From: Glandiceps talaboti
Taxonomy: Eukaryota > Hemichordata > Enteropneusta > Spengelidae
Direction of reading: 5' to 3'
DNA: 64,000 nt
Assembly (NCBI RefSeq): GCF_964340395.1
Contig: NC_135565.1
Location: forward strand, 12,798,242 to 12,862,241
In this document: positions 1 to 9,708 of the stretch, in pieces
Numbering within the stretch: position 1 is the first letter of the stretch
Layout: every line of letters starts with the position of its first letter
The notes under the pieces: model-generated
Databases searched by the model: none
Seen by the model: only the letters and a program-made list of their open reading frames with translations
Told to the model about the DNA's origin: nothing
Made by a program: the position numbers and the translations under genes

Positions 1-55
1 ATGGATATAATGTATATGTGTATCTACTATAAAATACTCCAAATCAGAAAAGTGA

Positions 56-100
56 GGGGGGTGGGGGTGGGGTGGGTGGGTGGGTGGGGGGGAGCCTGGA
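56..100. repeat. G-rich tract, possible G-quadruplex
   Basis: Several runs of three to six G separated by single T or A, on the plus strand (the non-template-like strand relative to NAT10). This is only sequence composition; folding was not tested. Confidence 0.6.
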
Positions 101-420
101 TAGTCTATATTCAGTTTGTCTGTATGGGAGTAGTCTGGTAGTAAAAATCTTGAACCGACCCTCGACATCATTATTCTCCTTCGAAAAAGTTTTCTTTCAA
201 TTACATAAAAATCATAAAATTTTAGTAAATGTTGAAAAAATAGCATGTTTTGTTTGCCTCAGGTTATAGCTTAATTTTTTTTTTTTACAAAAAAATCTTT
301 TATGTGGACAAGTACTTTATGATTCGGCTACATTTATAAGTACTTCTTATTTTTGAATTGTCCACTGGAGATGTAAGTTTTATTCAGTATTTTGAGCTGT
401 AGATTTATAGACATATACCT

Positions 421-690
421 GTAGAATTCTTACCTGATCACTGGTTATATACAAACACACCTGTACAAGTCTTACCTGATCACTGGTTATATACAAACAC
501 ACTTGTAGAATTCTTACCTGATCACTGGTTATATACAAACACACTTGTAGAATTCTTACCTGATCACTGGTTATATACAAACACACTTGTACAATTCTTA
601 CCTGATCACTGGTTATATACAAACACACTTGTAGAATTCTTACCTGATCACTGGTTATATACAAACACACTTGTACAATTCTTACCTGAT
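421..690 (-). repeat. 42 bp minisatellite x7 that reiterates the NAT10 exon 6 splice donor
   Basis: On the minus strand the unit reads CCAGTGATCAG/GTAAGAATT and then about 22 bases more, repeated every 42 bp. Donor junctions fall after exon bases 686, 644, 602, 560, 518, 476 and 434. The unit is 14 codons (VRILQVCLYITSDQ), has no stop in the exon frame and stays in phase 0. Units alternate between two point variants (GTAGAATT and GTACAATT), which hints at an 84 bp super-unit. Whether downstream donors are used is inference. Confidence 0.95.
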
Positions 691-793
691 CAAGTGTTTT
701 ACAACAATTAACCAACACTCCTACTGGTTGTGTGTCTTGAAGAGATTCTTTTAGTTCTTTTAATTCCAATTCTTCAGCACTGAGTGAATCCTC
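686..793 (-). CDS. NAT10: NAT10 exon 6 (residues 225-260)
   Basis: Acceptor TTTATAG and donor GTAAGAATTG. The exon encodes EDSLSAEELELKELKESLQD, then TQPVGVLVNCCKTLDQ, and ends in phase 0 where vertebrate NAT10 continues toward the P-loop. Six more copies of the donor with its CTGATC flank follow every 42 bp downstream, all in phase 0. Confidence 0.93.
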
Positions 794-3700
794 CTATAAA
801 ACAAGATACATTAAGTGTGTCATTGAACAACTAAGTATGTCATTGGCCTACTGAGTGTGTCATTGAACTACTAAGTATGTCATTGGCCTACTGAGTGTGT
901 CATTGAACTACTAAGTATGTCATTGGCCAACTGAGTGTGTCATTGGCTTACTAAGTGTGTCATTGAACTACTAAGTATGTCATTGGCCTACTGAGTGTGT
1001 CATTGAACTACTAAGTATGTCATTGGCCTACTGAGTGTGTCATTGAACTACTAAGTATGTCATCGGCCTACTGAGTGTGTCACTGAACTACTAAGTATGT
1101 CATTGGCCTACTGAGTGTGTCATTGAACTACTAAGTATGTCATTGGCCTACTGAGTGTGTCATTGAACTATTAAGTATGTCATTGGCCTACTGAGTGTGT
1201 CATTGAACTACCGAGTATGTCATTGGCCTACTAAGTGTGTCATTGACTTACTCATTGAACTACTAAGTATGTCATTGGCCTACTGAGTGTGTCATTGAAC
1301 TATCAAGTATGTCATTGGCCTACTAAGTATGTCATTGGCCTACTAGGTGTGTCGTTGACCTACTAAGTGTGTCTGTGAACTACTAGACAATACCAATTAT
1401 ACGTTATTGATGAAATAAAAAAAGATGTACATTGTCTGTGATATACACAACTTCTTCACAACCAAAGCATCTTAGCTTTACCTTCCACTTCCGTGAATCT
1501 TTTGGAAGACAATGAGAACATGAGATGAGATACAATAAGATAGGGGACCTACCCTTGACGTAGGGGGTATTGGTGTGATACTAAGAGTTAGATGGGACAC
1601 TTACCCTTGACTTAGGGGGTACAGGTATGATACTAAGAGTTATATGGGATACTTACCCTTGACTTAGGGGGTACAGGTGTGATATTTAGACAATGAGAAG
1701 AGATAGGAAGGATGTTCAGCTGATCATCAATAACCATACAATTCTTACAAGATGCTAGGGACAACATAAATCTGGGTTTTGGAAAAAGAAAAAAGAAATT
1801 ATAACTAATAAAATAGGTTTGAAAGGAAAACAAGTCCGTTTGTCTACGGTTTAAAATGGCTTTATTATCTGACGTTTCGGCCATACACAGATGGCCTTCA
1901 GGGAATCTAAAAATGAATGAAATGATAGAGTATACATAGACAAAACATACTCAGATACAATGGCGTAAAATATAATGACTGCATGATGGTAGAAGGTAAA
2001 CAACAAAGAACTTTTACGCCATTGTATCTGAGTATGTTTTATCTATGTATACTCACTCTCTTATTTTGTTCATTTTTAAATTCCCTGAAGAACGCCATCT
2101 GTGTATGGCCGAAACGTCGGATAATAAAGCCATTTTACACCGTAGACAAACGGACTTGTTTTCCTTTCAAACCTATTACAATTATTTTTCAAGTCCATGT
2201 CTCCTCTCTGGTACATCAACATTGTAGTTGGACTGACGGTAGCTTTCATCACAAATTTTTATAAAATCTTATTAATAATAATGAGTCAATTAAATATAAC
2301 AAAATTTCATCTTGTGTTTTTACTGTTCTAGAATATTACAAGAGTCATCAATAATGTCCATAATGTCATTGATTTTTTTTAATTTTCATCATTTATTCGA
2401 TTTACTCAACACAACACAAAACCAGCTATGACAGCTGCTTTAAGGTTGCTATATAAAATACAATAAAAGAATGAAGATAAATAATTACAAAATAAAACAT
2501 ATTATAAATCATGACAATGAAAAAAACAACAAATAAACAAACAAAAACAATTGAAATATTTCTATTTCTATTTATCATGACAATGAAAAACAAAGAAAAA
2601 CAATATAAATATGTATATTTTATGTCTATCATGACAATGACAAACACGAACAAAAACAATTTAAATATGCATATTTCTATTTCTACAAATCATGACAATG
2701 AAAAACAAACAAACAAACAAACAAATACACAAAAACAATTTAAATAATATTTCTATAAATCATGAGGTGGAACTATATAAAGGCATGGAGAGAACCCTGA
2801 ATGTTTAACCTCTAATAACTTTGAAGATTTGAAAAAAAAAAGTTTCAATGACATTACCTTTCATTAAATCTTCCTACAACATCTGTATGTGCCTCAGTCC
2901 TAAATCTAGAGTGGACATCCATTGTCATAGTGTAAAGTTGTTGTAATGAAGCTACTGAACGTAACAAGAAAACAATGATACCACCACCTTCTACTGTCTC
3001 TATTGTTCTAGCCAATAGATTGGGTGTCATGGCTTCAAAATCCTACAAAGTGAAACAAAAATGATAACATTATTTACATTTTACCACACATGCACTAATT
3101 AAAATTATAACACATACTAAGAGGTACATGCAAGTTGTCATCCCTTGGCTTTTGTTTCCTAACTTTCTGAGTGTAGATCCGAGGTCTCGACTGCTACAAG
3201 ACTAGCATACACGTGCATCCACAAATACAAATGTACAATCCTAACACACATAGATATATAATAACCAGACAGACAGGCAGACAGACAGACATAGAACCAG
3301 ATAGACAGATGCAGAACCAGACAGACACAGAACCAGACAGGCAGACAGACAGACATAGAACCAGACAGACAGACAGACAGACAGGCAGATGCAGAACCAG
3401 ACAGACAAGACAGACAGACAGGCAGACAGACAGAGAGGAACAGAAATAATGTCCATGCTACAACTAACTTTTTTGCAACCTTTTCATTCACATTTGCTAA
3501 CAAAACCTTTGGCTTTCTCACCTGTAAAATACACATTCCGTACGTGTTACCCAGTATTTTATGTGTTTCTGAATAATAACAATATCTGATATTAGTAGCA
3601 GCTATAAATAATTCAAATGGATCATCTTCATTTAAATCTAATGTACCACTCTTGATCTTCTTCTGTATTTGACGCATTCTTTTCTTTCTGTGGCTGCAAA

Positions 3701-5279
3701 ATAAATAGTATAATGTGTATATTGTCAGTACATTTTTATTAAAAGGAAACACCACTTCAAAAAATAGAGACATTTTCATAAACTATGGGTTCTGGAGAGT
3801 CATTTCATGATTTTACATCATCTACAATTACTTGCGATTTCAGAGAAACATCAAGTTGATCTTGTGTCTTTGTAGGATATCTTTGCTGTTAGGCAATTGT
3901 ATGATGGGAGTCAGCAGAAATATCATATTTATGGTTGCATAATGAATATTCATGACAGATGGGAATAAGCAGTACACCATAAACCCTATGTGTAGGGTAT
4001 AAGAGCACACTCAGTGGTGTTCCCCTTTAATAAATAATGGCATTGACTGTACTTCCTTTAATATAAAACACCTTCCATATATTGATATTGTGATACCATC
4101 GTACAATTGTTAACCACAACACAGACATCACCTACAATACATTGTATATCAGAACTATAAATCCATATATAACTTCCTTGACTTTCTGGGGAACATACAA
4201 TCCATTGCAGACTTACATAGAATTATCATTATATCATTCACATGGCATCCTCTGTTCTACCAGGTCCCTAGTAATTATACAGCTGGTTTATGGACCAGCG
4301 CTATATATATTTTCCCGTGGAAAGGGGTTATTTATCTCAGTTTTGTGGCTGTAACTTGCTTGGTTGATTATTGAAACTCAATATTATATGATTATAATTT
4401 CAGCTGTACTGTACATTTGTACATGTAGATGTACATTGTAGATGTAGATGTAGTTCTTACCTGGTGAAACCCAATTCCTTCTTGTAACACCATAACACTG
4501 ATGGTCTGGCCTTGACTTGTGATTTTGATAACATGTGATGTAAGATGACAACCTGTCAATCAATATAATGACAATGTATGGTGAGGTATATGAACACAGG
4601 AGAGATACTGTAATAAGGGTATTAGCTAATCATCATGCATGGTGCTCATCAAATAACAGAATTCTGCAACTTAGAAGAACTTATCAAATTACAGAAGCTA
4701 TACTGTAATATCAACCATAGAAGCCATCAACTTTCAAAATATAGTATACATGTATAATGATAATGTAAAAATCACTCAAATTTATAAAATTATTATACTT
4801 AGCAAACTATTACAGTAAAATACAACATACAACTGTACACTATATGTGTAGATTATGGAGCTATAACTGAGATACTTCAGTTATAAACGCATGTTATAGA
4901 ACAATACCGATCCTGGCAAAACTGATAGTGATACTGATAGAAATGTTTGTTTAAAAAGAATTAAAACAAAAAAATGTAATTGTATATCATATTATTATTA
5001 AAAAATAATTGTTTCTAAATCCAACCAAACGTGTAGACGACAACAAATTAATCTAAAATTTGATCAGCAGCTACTAAGAACAAATCATTATGAGTATAAC
5101 ATTAGATAATGTTTCGAAACTGGCACAGTACAAAACAGTACATGTAATATGAACACAAACAGTGGCGTTACCTGGTCTCGACCTTTATCACCAACCACTA
5201 CGAACATACTCCTCTGTCGTGTAGCAACTCCATTCTCGATCAGAACACGAATACGGTTATCGACTTTCTTCCGAACCAT
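686..5279 (-). CDS. NAT10: RNA cytidine acetyltransferase NAT10, N-terminal part (exons 1-6, gene runs off left edge)
   Basis: Six exons, 5172-5279, 4461-4552, 3522-3693, 2858-3042, 1657-1771 and 686-793 (minus strand), join with correct phases into 260 codons without a stop. The product starts MVRKKVDNRIRVLIENGV and contains HRKKRMRQIQKKIKSGTL, DPFELFIAATNIRYCYY, VIDDQLNILPISSH and QPVGVLVNCCKTLDQ, all hallmarks of NAT10/Kre33. Known role of the family: a nucleolar, ATP- and acetyl-CoA-dependent enzyme that makes N4-acetylcytidine in 18S rRNA and, with THUMPD1, in serine and leucine tRNAs. The window covers the N-terminal TmcA_N/DUF1726-like region. The helicase P-loop, GNAT domain and C-terminal tail must lie left of base 1; no further exon was seen in 1-685. 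The start ATG has a CACACC context and matches the family N-terminus. The gene is divergent from liprin-beta. Oddity: tandem repeats copy the donors of exons 5 and 6. The identification is very secure; exon ends rest on GT-AG sites plus homology. Confidence 0.96.
808..1385. repeat. 40 bp minisatellite in NAT10 intron 5
   Basis: The 40 bp unit is made of two diverged 20 bp halves, each an ACTAAGTATGTCATTGGCCT-like or ACTGAGTGTGTCATTGAACT-like segment. There are about 14 copies with occasional half-unit slips near 920-960 and 1230-1260. The array fills most of the intron between exons 5 and 6. Confidence 0.95.
1541..1695 (-). repeat. 52 bp unit x3 containing the NAT10 exon 5 donor
   Basis: The CCCCCTAAGTCAAGG/GTAAGT donor context (minus strand) is present at 1656, 1604 and, in altered form (GTAGGT), at 1552. 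The 52 bp spacing is not a multiple of three, so use of a downstream donor would shift frame. Reading through from exon 5 meets a stop after VSIPYNS. Confidence 0.85.
1657..1771 (-). CDS. NAT10: NAT10 exon 5 (residues 186-224)
   Basis: Acceptor CCCAG and donor GTAAGT. The exon encodes FMLSLASCKNCMVIDDQLN, then ILPISSHCLNITPVPPKSR. The last third, including the donor, is the first copy of a 52 bp unit present three times downstream (donor-like sites also at 1604 and 1552), so the exact end used could vary. The phase-0 end at 1657 joins correctly to exon 6. Confidence 0.88.
1797..2188. mobile_element. Foldback (long inverted repeat) element with a GAAACGTC motif
   Basis: Left arm (about 1797-1968) and right arm (about 2012-2188) are near-perfect inverted copies. 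Shared blocks include GGTTTGAAAGGAAAACAAG, AAATGGCTTTATTATC, GACGTTTCGGCCATACACAG and AGATACAATGGCGTAAAA. No protein is encoded. The form suggests a non-autonomous foldback or MITE element inside NAT10 intron 4. Confidence 0.8.
2490..2765. repeat. Imperfect tandem repeat (about 65 bp, 4 copies)
   Basis: Four degenerate units, each with TCATGACAATGA followed by an AACAAACAAA-rich run and an ATTTCTATTTCTA-like tail, inside NAT10 intron 4. Confidence 0.8.
2858..3042 (-). CDS. NAT10: NAT10 exon 4 (residues 125-186)
   Basis: Acceptor TTTGTAG and donor GTAATG. The exon encodes DFEAMTPNLLARTIETVEGG, then a hydrophobic IIVFLL strand and TMDVHSRFRTEAHTDVVGRF. Two bases are left over and complete an Arg codon in exon 5. 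Confidence 0.95.
3265..3435. repeat. CAGA/GACA microsatellite in NAT10 intron 3
   Basis: Interrupted CAGACAGACAGG runs with AACCAGA interruptions. It creates long spurious open frames on both strands that are not genes. Confidence 0.95.
3522..3693 (-). CDS. NAT10: NAT10 exon 3 (residues 67-124)
   Basis: Acceptor TTTGCAG and donor GTGAGA. The exon encodes SHRKKRMRQIQKKIKSG, then the highly conserved DPFELFIAATNIRYCYY and HKILGNTYGMCILQ. It ends in phase 0. A CAGA-rich microsatellite (about 3265-3435) lies in the following intron, only 90 bp downstream of the donor. Confidence 0.96.
4461..4552 (-). CDS. NAT10: NAT10 exon 2 (residues 37-67)
   Basis: The acceptor TTGACAG lies just above 4552 and the donor GTAAGA just below 4461. 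The exon encodes VVILHHMLSKSQVKARPSVL, then WCYKKELGFT, with two bases left over (phase 2). The match to the family is nearly residue for residue. Confidence 0.95.
5172..5279 (-). CDS. NAT10: NAT10 exon 1 (residues 1-36)
   Basis: Start codon at 5277-5279. The exon ends in GDKGRDQ followed by a GTAAC donor at 5171 and below, in phase 0. GDKGRDQ is the family's conserved first exon end, which continues as VVILHHML in the next exon. Confidence 0.95.
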
Positions 5280-5371
5280 GGTGTGTGAGTATTGTTACTG
5301 ATTAAAAGTACGAAAATGCCGAATTTCGGCAATCAGCTGCTCTCGTCAAGTCGCACATGTGTTATTGCCAC

Positions 5372-5390
5372 TGCGCATTGCTATTGCGCA
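5372..5390. promoter_or_regulatory. Paired TGCGCA half-sites (NRF1-like)
   Basis: TGCGCA at 5372-5377 and again at 5385-5390, about 100 bp upstream of the NAT10 start codon. NRF1 normally binds GCGCATGCGC, so this is a half-site resemblance only. Confidence 0.3.
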
Positions 5391-5796
5391 AAAGGGGATA
5401 TTCCACGACCCCCTAAGTTTGTGATATAAAACAAAACCTAAAACTTGACCGCACCCCTCCATGCATTCACTTTCTCTGTTTTTCTAGTCATTTCCAATGT
5501 AAACACTTGTTGTTGTGCACATATTACCTGTTACACATCGCTGATAGTATTGACAGCCATGATTTCTTCCTCGCATTCAAACTCACGAGTTAAAATACCA
5601 CATGTGTACAAACTCCATACACTTTTCCGACTTTATTCAGAATTTCATTCAATAATGTTATTTCACTAACTTCACAAATATTTTCTGCGAATATGTTTTC
5701 TATCACTGCATAACATTTCCTTCGAGAAAACAGAAGCACATTGTCGGCCGGCTGTTGATAAATACACAAACGATACAGCACTAGCGGAGAGACGAT

Positions 5797-5805
5797 ACCG
5801 GAAGT
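5797..5805 (+). promoter_or_regulatory. ETS-family site ACCGGAAGT
   Basis: A perfect ETS/GABPA consensus, about 160 bp upstream of the candidate liprin-beta exon 1 donor. It is typical of TATA-less, housekeeping-type promoters. Confidence 0.45.
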
Positions 5806-5816
5806 AAATAAGCATA

Positions 5817-5824
5817 TCACGTGA
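5817..5824. promoter_or_regulatory. Palindromic E-box TCACGTGA
   Basis: The full palindrome TCACGTGA fits USF/MITF/Max-type bHLH-zip binding. It lies 11 bp downstream of the ETS site. Confidence 0.45.
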
Positions 5825-5839
5825 CCAAAACTTGACTCA

Positions 5840-5959
5840 TACGGTGCGATCTGGAGTAAAAGTGAAGCAGAGCTCCCGTGGAAATCGTCAACTTGTAGCT
5901 GAAATTTCGAAAATTTGTGAAAACATTTGCGTGACGTGATCAAGGAACATCTAAGGAAG
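5840..5959 (+). other. Candidate 5' untranslated exon 1 of liprin-beta
   Basis: GGAAG/GTATGTGT at 5959/5960 is a good donor just downstream of the promoter-like sites. The first coding exon of liprin-beta opens with an acceptor at 30874/30875 and 143 bases of untranslated sequence, so at least one upstream non-coding exon must exist. This is the best-placed candidate. The 5' end is arbitrary. Inference only. Confidence 0.4.
5932..5939. promoter_or_regulatory. CRE-like TGACGTGA
   Basis: One mismatch from the CREB/ATF octamer TGACGTCA. It lies within or just upstream of the candidate untranslated first exon. Confidence 0.35.
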
Positions 5960-5986
5960 GTATGTGTAAACTTTTAACATATAGTA

Positions 5987-6385
5987 ATGCTTAAACTCCG
6001 TGAACAAATAACAGTTGTGGCAGAGTCTCGCTGTCCTGATTTGCGGCTGTCGCGCCTTCCTAGCTACGGTCTACCGTCTAGCCTACAGAGTGAATGCCTG
6101 CGATTGTGTCCGTGTTGTCGGACGTTCGTTCTCCGGCGGATGAGCCTTGCCCCGGATTTCATAGCGGCACTGCCTGTATGTGCAATGGCTGTGTCAAGTT
6201 TTTGGGTACCAGAGGATGTTTCCCAAGATAAATTTTCACATGCATTCAGGAAAATGTCGAACCCGACCACACGTCTGCCATCCGAAGAGCTTTGTAAATT
6301 TTACATTGTGAAATATGAAGATGTACATTGTAATCGATACTCCGTTCTATCGCTGGATAAGTACGGACTGTATGTACTAAATTAA
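5987..6385 (+). other. CpG-rich open frame just after the candidate exon 1 donor, unrecognised
   Basis: An open frame of 132 codons (starting MLKLREQITVVAESRCPDLR) lies in a CpG-richer segment. The first half is Cys/Arg/Leu-rich; I recognise no family. Being next to a CpG-rich promoter makes long chance frames likely. It could be alternative 5' transcribed sequence rather than a protein. Confidence 0.15.
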
Positions 6386-9300
6386 TGGTCGATATTTTTG
6401 TAATGAAATGTTACACTACTTTAGTCTGTCGGGGTCCAGTGAAAGGAGGTGAAATACTTCCCTCATTCTAATTACTTAATGAGAGAAAATTAAAAAATGA
6501 ATTAAAAAAAACTAACAAAATTAACAGACGATTAATTGAACAAGTTTACGTATAAAATATTTACATAATGAAAGTTAAGCAAATGAAATAACTTGTCTGG
6601 CATGGGGTGGGGTGTGTGTGTGTGTGTGGGGGGGGGGGGGTTAACCCCAGTTATGGTATAATACATATACAAACGCAGTGTCTTACTGATGTTGCAGAGA
6701 AGTGAAATTCATGTACTTTTCCATATTCATATATGTTACTGAAACTGTCTGAATGGGTTGAGAGAAAATTTGGAGCTCAGATAGAAACCCACTTACTATA
6801 CAAAAAGCATACACATGCCTTTTTACATACATGTAGCAGTGACTTCCACAATGTCTTGTAAACAATGTAAAGTTAATCTACATAACAATGTATGTATTAT
6901 ATGTAAATTTCCACATTTCTATTGTAATTTTTCTGGAGGACATGACCTACATTTTTTGTAGGATCAAATGTTCAATGACATACAAATGTACATGAAGCAT
7001 TGGTATCAGATTTGTAAAGTAAATAAAATCAAGTTTCCCAGGTATTTACCTACAGAAATTCCCTACCAAAATTATGTACAACTTTTAAGATATGGAGATT
7101 TTATGGATGAATTTATCAGATTCCCCTCATCTGTTACCAGGGTAGCCAACCTTTGTGGAAATAATAGTGGTGTTACAATTACATGTTAATATACCCAAAA
7201 GCATTCCAGCTATTCTAAGCTAATAGATGGCACTAAAATGAGAATTAAAGTTTCTGAATAATCTGCTATAAGCTACAAATAAATGTAAACTTTGTACTGC
7301 ACCAAAATACTTCGATAAATCCCAGCTTTTAACGTGAGTCCTTGAGTCTTCAAGGATATTTTGGTGCAGTACACAGTTTTAATTTGTTTGGAATTAATAA
7401 TCTGCACAGGTGAGTGTTCATCCTGCTGTTAGCTATTTCAATAGAAGACAAAGTAAAAACACAGGAAACGGTTCAGTCCATTGACAAATTGCAGTCATAG
7501 TTACTATGTACATGTACACGTAGATGTCAGCTAGTCACTGGTATAACTCCATGGTGACCCATGAATGCCAAAAATGTTGATATGCCAGTGTTAGATAGAC
7601 CTACTCAGTTCTGTTAATATGTACATGTACAGAGTAAAATTATATATCTTGAATTGAAAACTATTTTAGTTCTGAAAATATACTCTGAAACGATTTTTTT
7701 TTTTTTTTTTTTTGGGGGGGGGGGGGGGTTTCAAGCAATAGGTGGTCACATTACATGCTGAACCAATACAACATAACATTAAGTTACGTTCTATGTAATA
7801 TTCAAACAAATGCAAAAAAAAAATTATGTTGCCATGCTAGAAGTTAATGAACAGCTGTTGACTTGTTATCGAGTACACTTTGTATTTTTCGATAATTGTA
7901 AAATTACTTCGTAGTAAAAGTCATGAACTTTTTAGGAGGAAAAGTATATTTCAGGGTCGTTTTGTTATATACATTTATGATAGTTACATTCTTTAGCAGA
8001 GATATAAACCATATGTTAGTAGTACTCAAACACACATTTACATGTACAGTCCATTTAATGACCTTGGGTTGGTTCACCATGATGAGTTGTAGTGGCCTTG
8101 TTTGGTACTTTTTAACTTTAAGTACACCAGGATGTAAACAAATGTCAATCCACTCAGGCTTGTCAGATAAACTATGTGGCTGGCTGAGAGTAAATGTTAT
8201 GAATTACGTGTACTTCACAGTGAACAACATAGTACTCTGTATGGGTTCATCACTGAGAGTAGATTCATAGGCTGCTAAATGAGTCTGTCTCTGTCATATA
8301 CAAAATGTAGTCAATTGTACAGTTCTTGTACACATTGTATACATTTGTATGCATTGGGAGTGAATTCACATGTACATAAGCAGAAATTCACAAAATGGGA
8401 AATGAGCAAAACAATATGGTGGTGGTATGCAGAGTTTTAGTGAATAGGAAATAAAAACCATGTTACCCTCTTCAGGTCAAGTCCATCTCAGACCACTAAA
8501 TCTGTTTGTGGTCTTAGAGAGTCCATGTACACGTGGGCATGTTGTGTTTGGAACAAAAGTTCAAATTGAATACTATGGTTTATCAACACAGATGAATCTC
8601 CATTTGATTGAACTTATTATTTATAATTATTCAGACTCTGTGAGCAGGTGCAGGGAACTATTTTTGTTTTGGATATCAAGTTGTTTCCTGTGGACCTTGA
8701 ATGTGTGATAAATTGTTGTTATTCATGTTGTTATAGTTACACTTACCGGCTACATTTGTACATTGTTGTTTGTATCTGTACATTTGTATGTGCCACACTT
8801 TATTCCCTTCTTTCTGTTATTGCTATAGCTTTGGGGACAAAACATAACACAGGAATAATTTCTAGTTAAGGACATTGCTGTCAAATTTTTGGTAAAAAAG
8901 GCTGTAATACTAATACCCCGGTACTATCAATGTACATTGTATCTCTTGCTAGAGAGTCAAAATAGACCAAGAAACTGACATATTTTCTGAAATACGAAAT
9001 CAAAAACAAACGACAATATATACATTTAGGAAATAGTTACATCCCATTAGAGTTTAATTTCATATTGTGTTCTTTGTATTTTGTATACAATGTAATATTA
9101 TAAATACATGTAGGTCATACGTGTGTATGTTTGATATTTTCAAGTTTGTCTAACTTAAAAGTGACAGTTATGATAGCATCTACATGTTCAATGTATGTCA
9201 TTTTCAATGCATCGCACATTTCATATATATGTTTTCTTTCCCTACTAGATTTCAAATTTGTTTATGTGTTCTGTTACACATATTCTTTTCTTGTTGAGTT

Positions 9301-9700
9301 CTATTTTTTAAATTACAAATATTTGTGTATGTTTTTTTGTTTGCTTCGTGTGTGTTCTGTTGCTATATTATCACCGTATAATTCTGTTGGAAACAATATT
9401 TAAAATTCCTGAAAAAAAGTGTACTTAGGGTACCGAAATATTTTGAACATTCCAATTGTCTTTGTACTCCATTACTATACACACACATGGTTGAATGAAT
9501 TTTAATAAATAGAGATTATTATGGTACATCAAGCAGAGCGCTATCCTGATATGGTGGTAGACAGTTGTCGCAACCCTTTGAATAATTTAATGATGGGATG
9601 AATAGCTTCATTTGTTTAATTTTAACATGGGGTGTTTTATCTCTGAAAGGAAATTATTACTTGTTTGATAAATAGACACATCGTTATGCCTACAATATGC
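6386..9700. other. Liprin-beta intron 1, first part: no gene seen
   Basis: AT-rich intronic DNA. It holds a GT/G tract (6608-6641), a hairpin with 25 bp arms (7287-7382, TACTGCACCAAAATA paired with TATTTTGGTGCAGTA) and a T-run/G-run (7695-7730). Open frames here (for example 7923-8270) have no recognisable domain and look like chance. Confidence 0.6.
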
Positions 9701-9708
9701 TTCATTGC

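Larger units (their letters stand above)
5280..5930. promoter_or_regulatory. Probable divergent promoter of NAT10 (-) and liprin-beta (+)
   Basis: This lies between the NAT10 start codon and a good donor at 5960 that probably ends a liprin-beta 5' untranslated exon. It is richer in CpG than the flanking introns and has no minisatellite. Candidate sites are annotated separately. No TATA box is placed with confidence. The start sites themselves cannot be read from sequence. Confidence 0.55.

Noticed and set aside
380-685. Open frame continuing NAT10 exon 6 through the 42 bp repeats (VRILQVCLYITSDQ repeats)
   Set aside because: Not called as coding: the first donor matches the family exon end, and the extension is a translated minisatellite. 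Kept only as a possible alternative-splicing finding.
2085-2118. Hammerhead-like core CTGAAGA - GCCAT/ATGGC stem - GAAAC - GTC in the foldback right arm
   Set aside because: The left-arm copy lacks one core base, and I could not build stems I and III around the cleavage triplet. Left as a check in the GAAACGTC finding rather than called a ribozyme.
3159-3521. Cys/Ser/Val/Leu-rich frames across the CAGA repeat
   Set aside because: Low-complexity translation of a microsatellite past the NAT10 exon 3 donor.
7923-8270. 115-codon frame in intron 1
   Set aside because: Hydrophobic, AT-rich composition, no domain, no splice context; judged chance.
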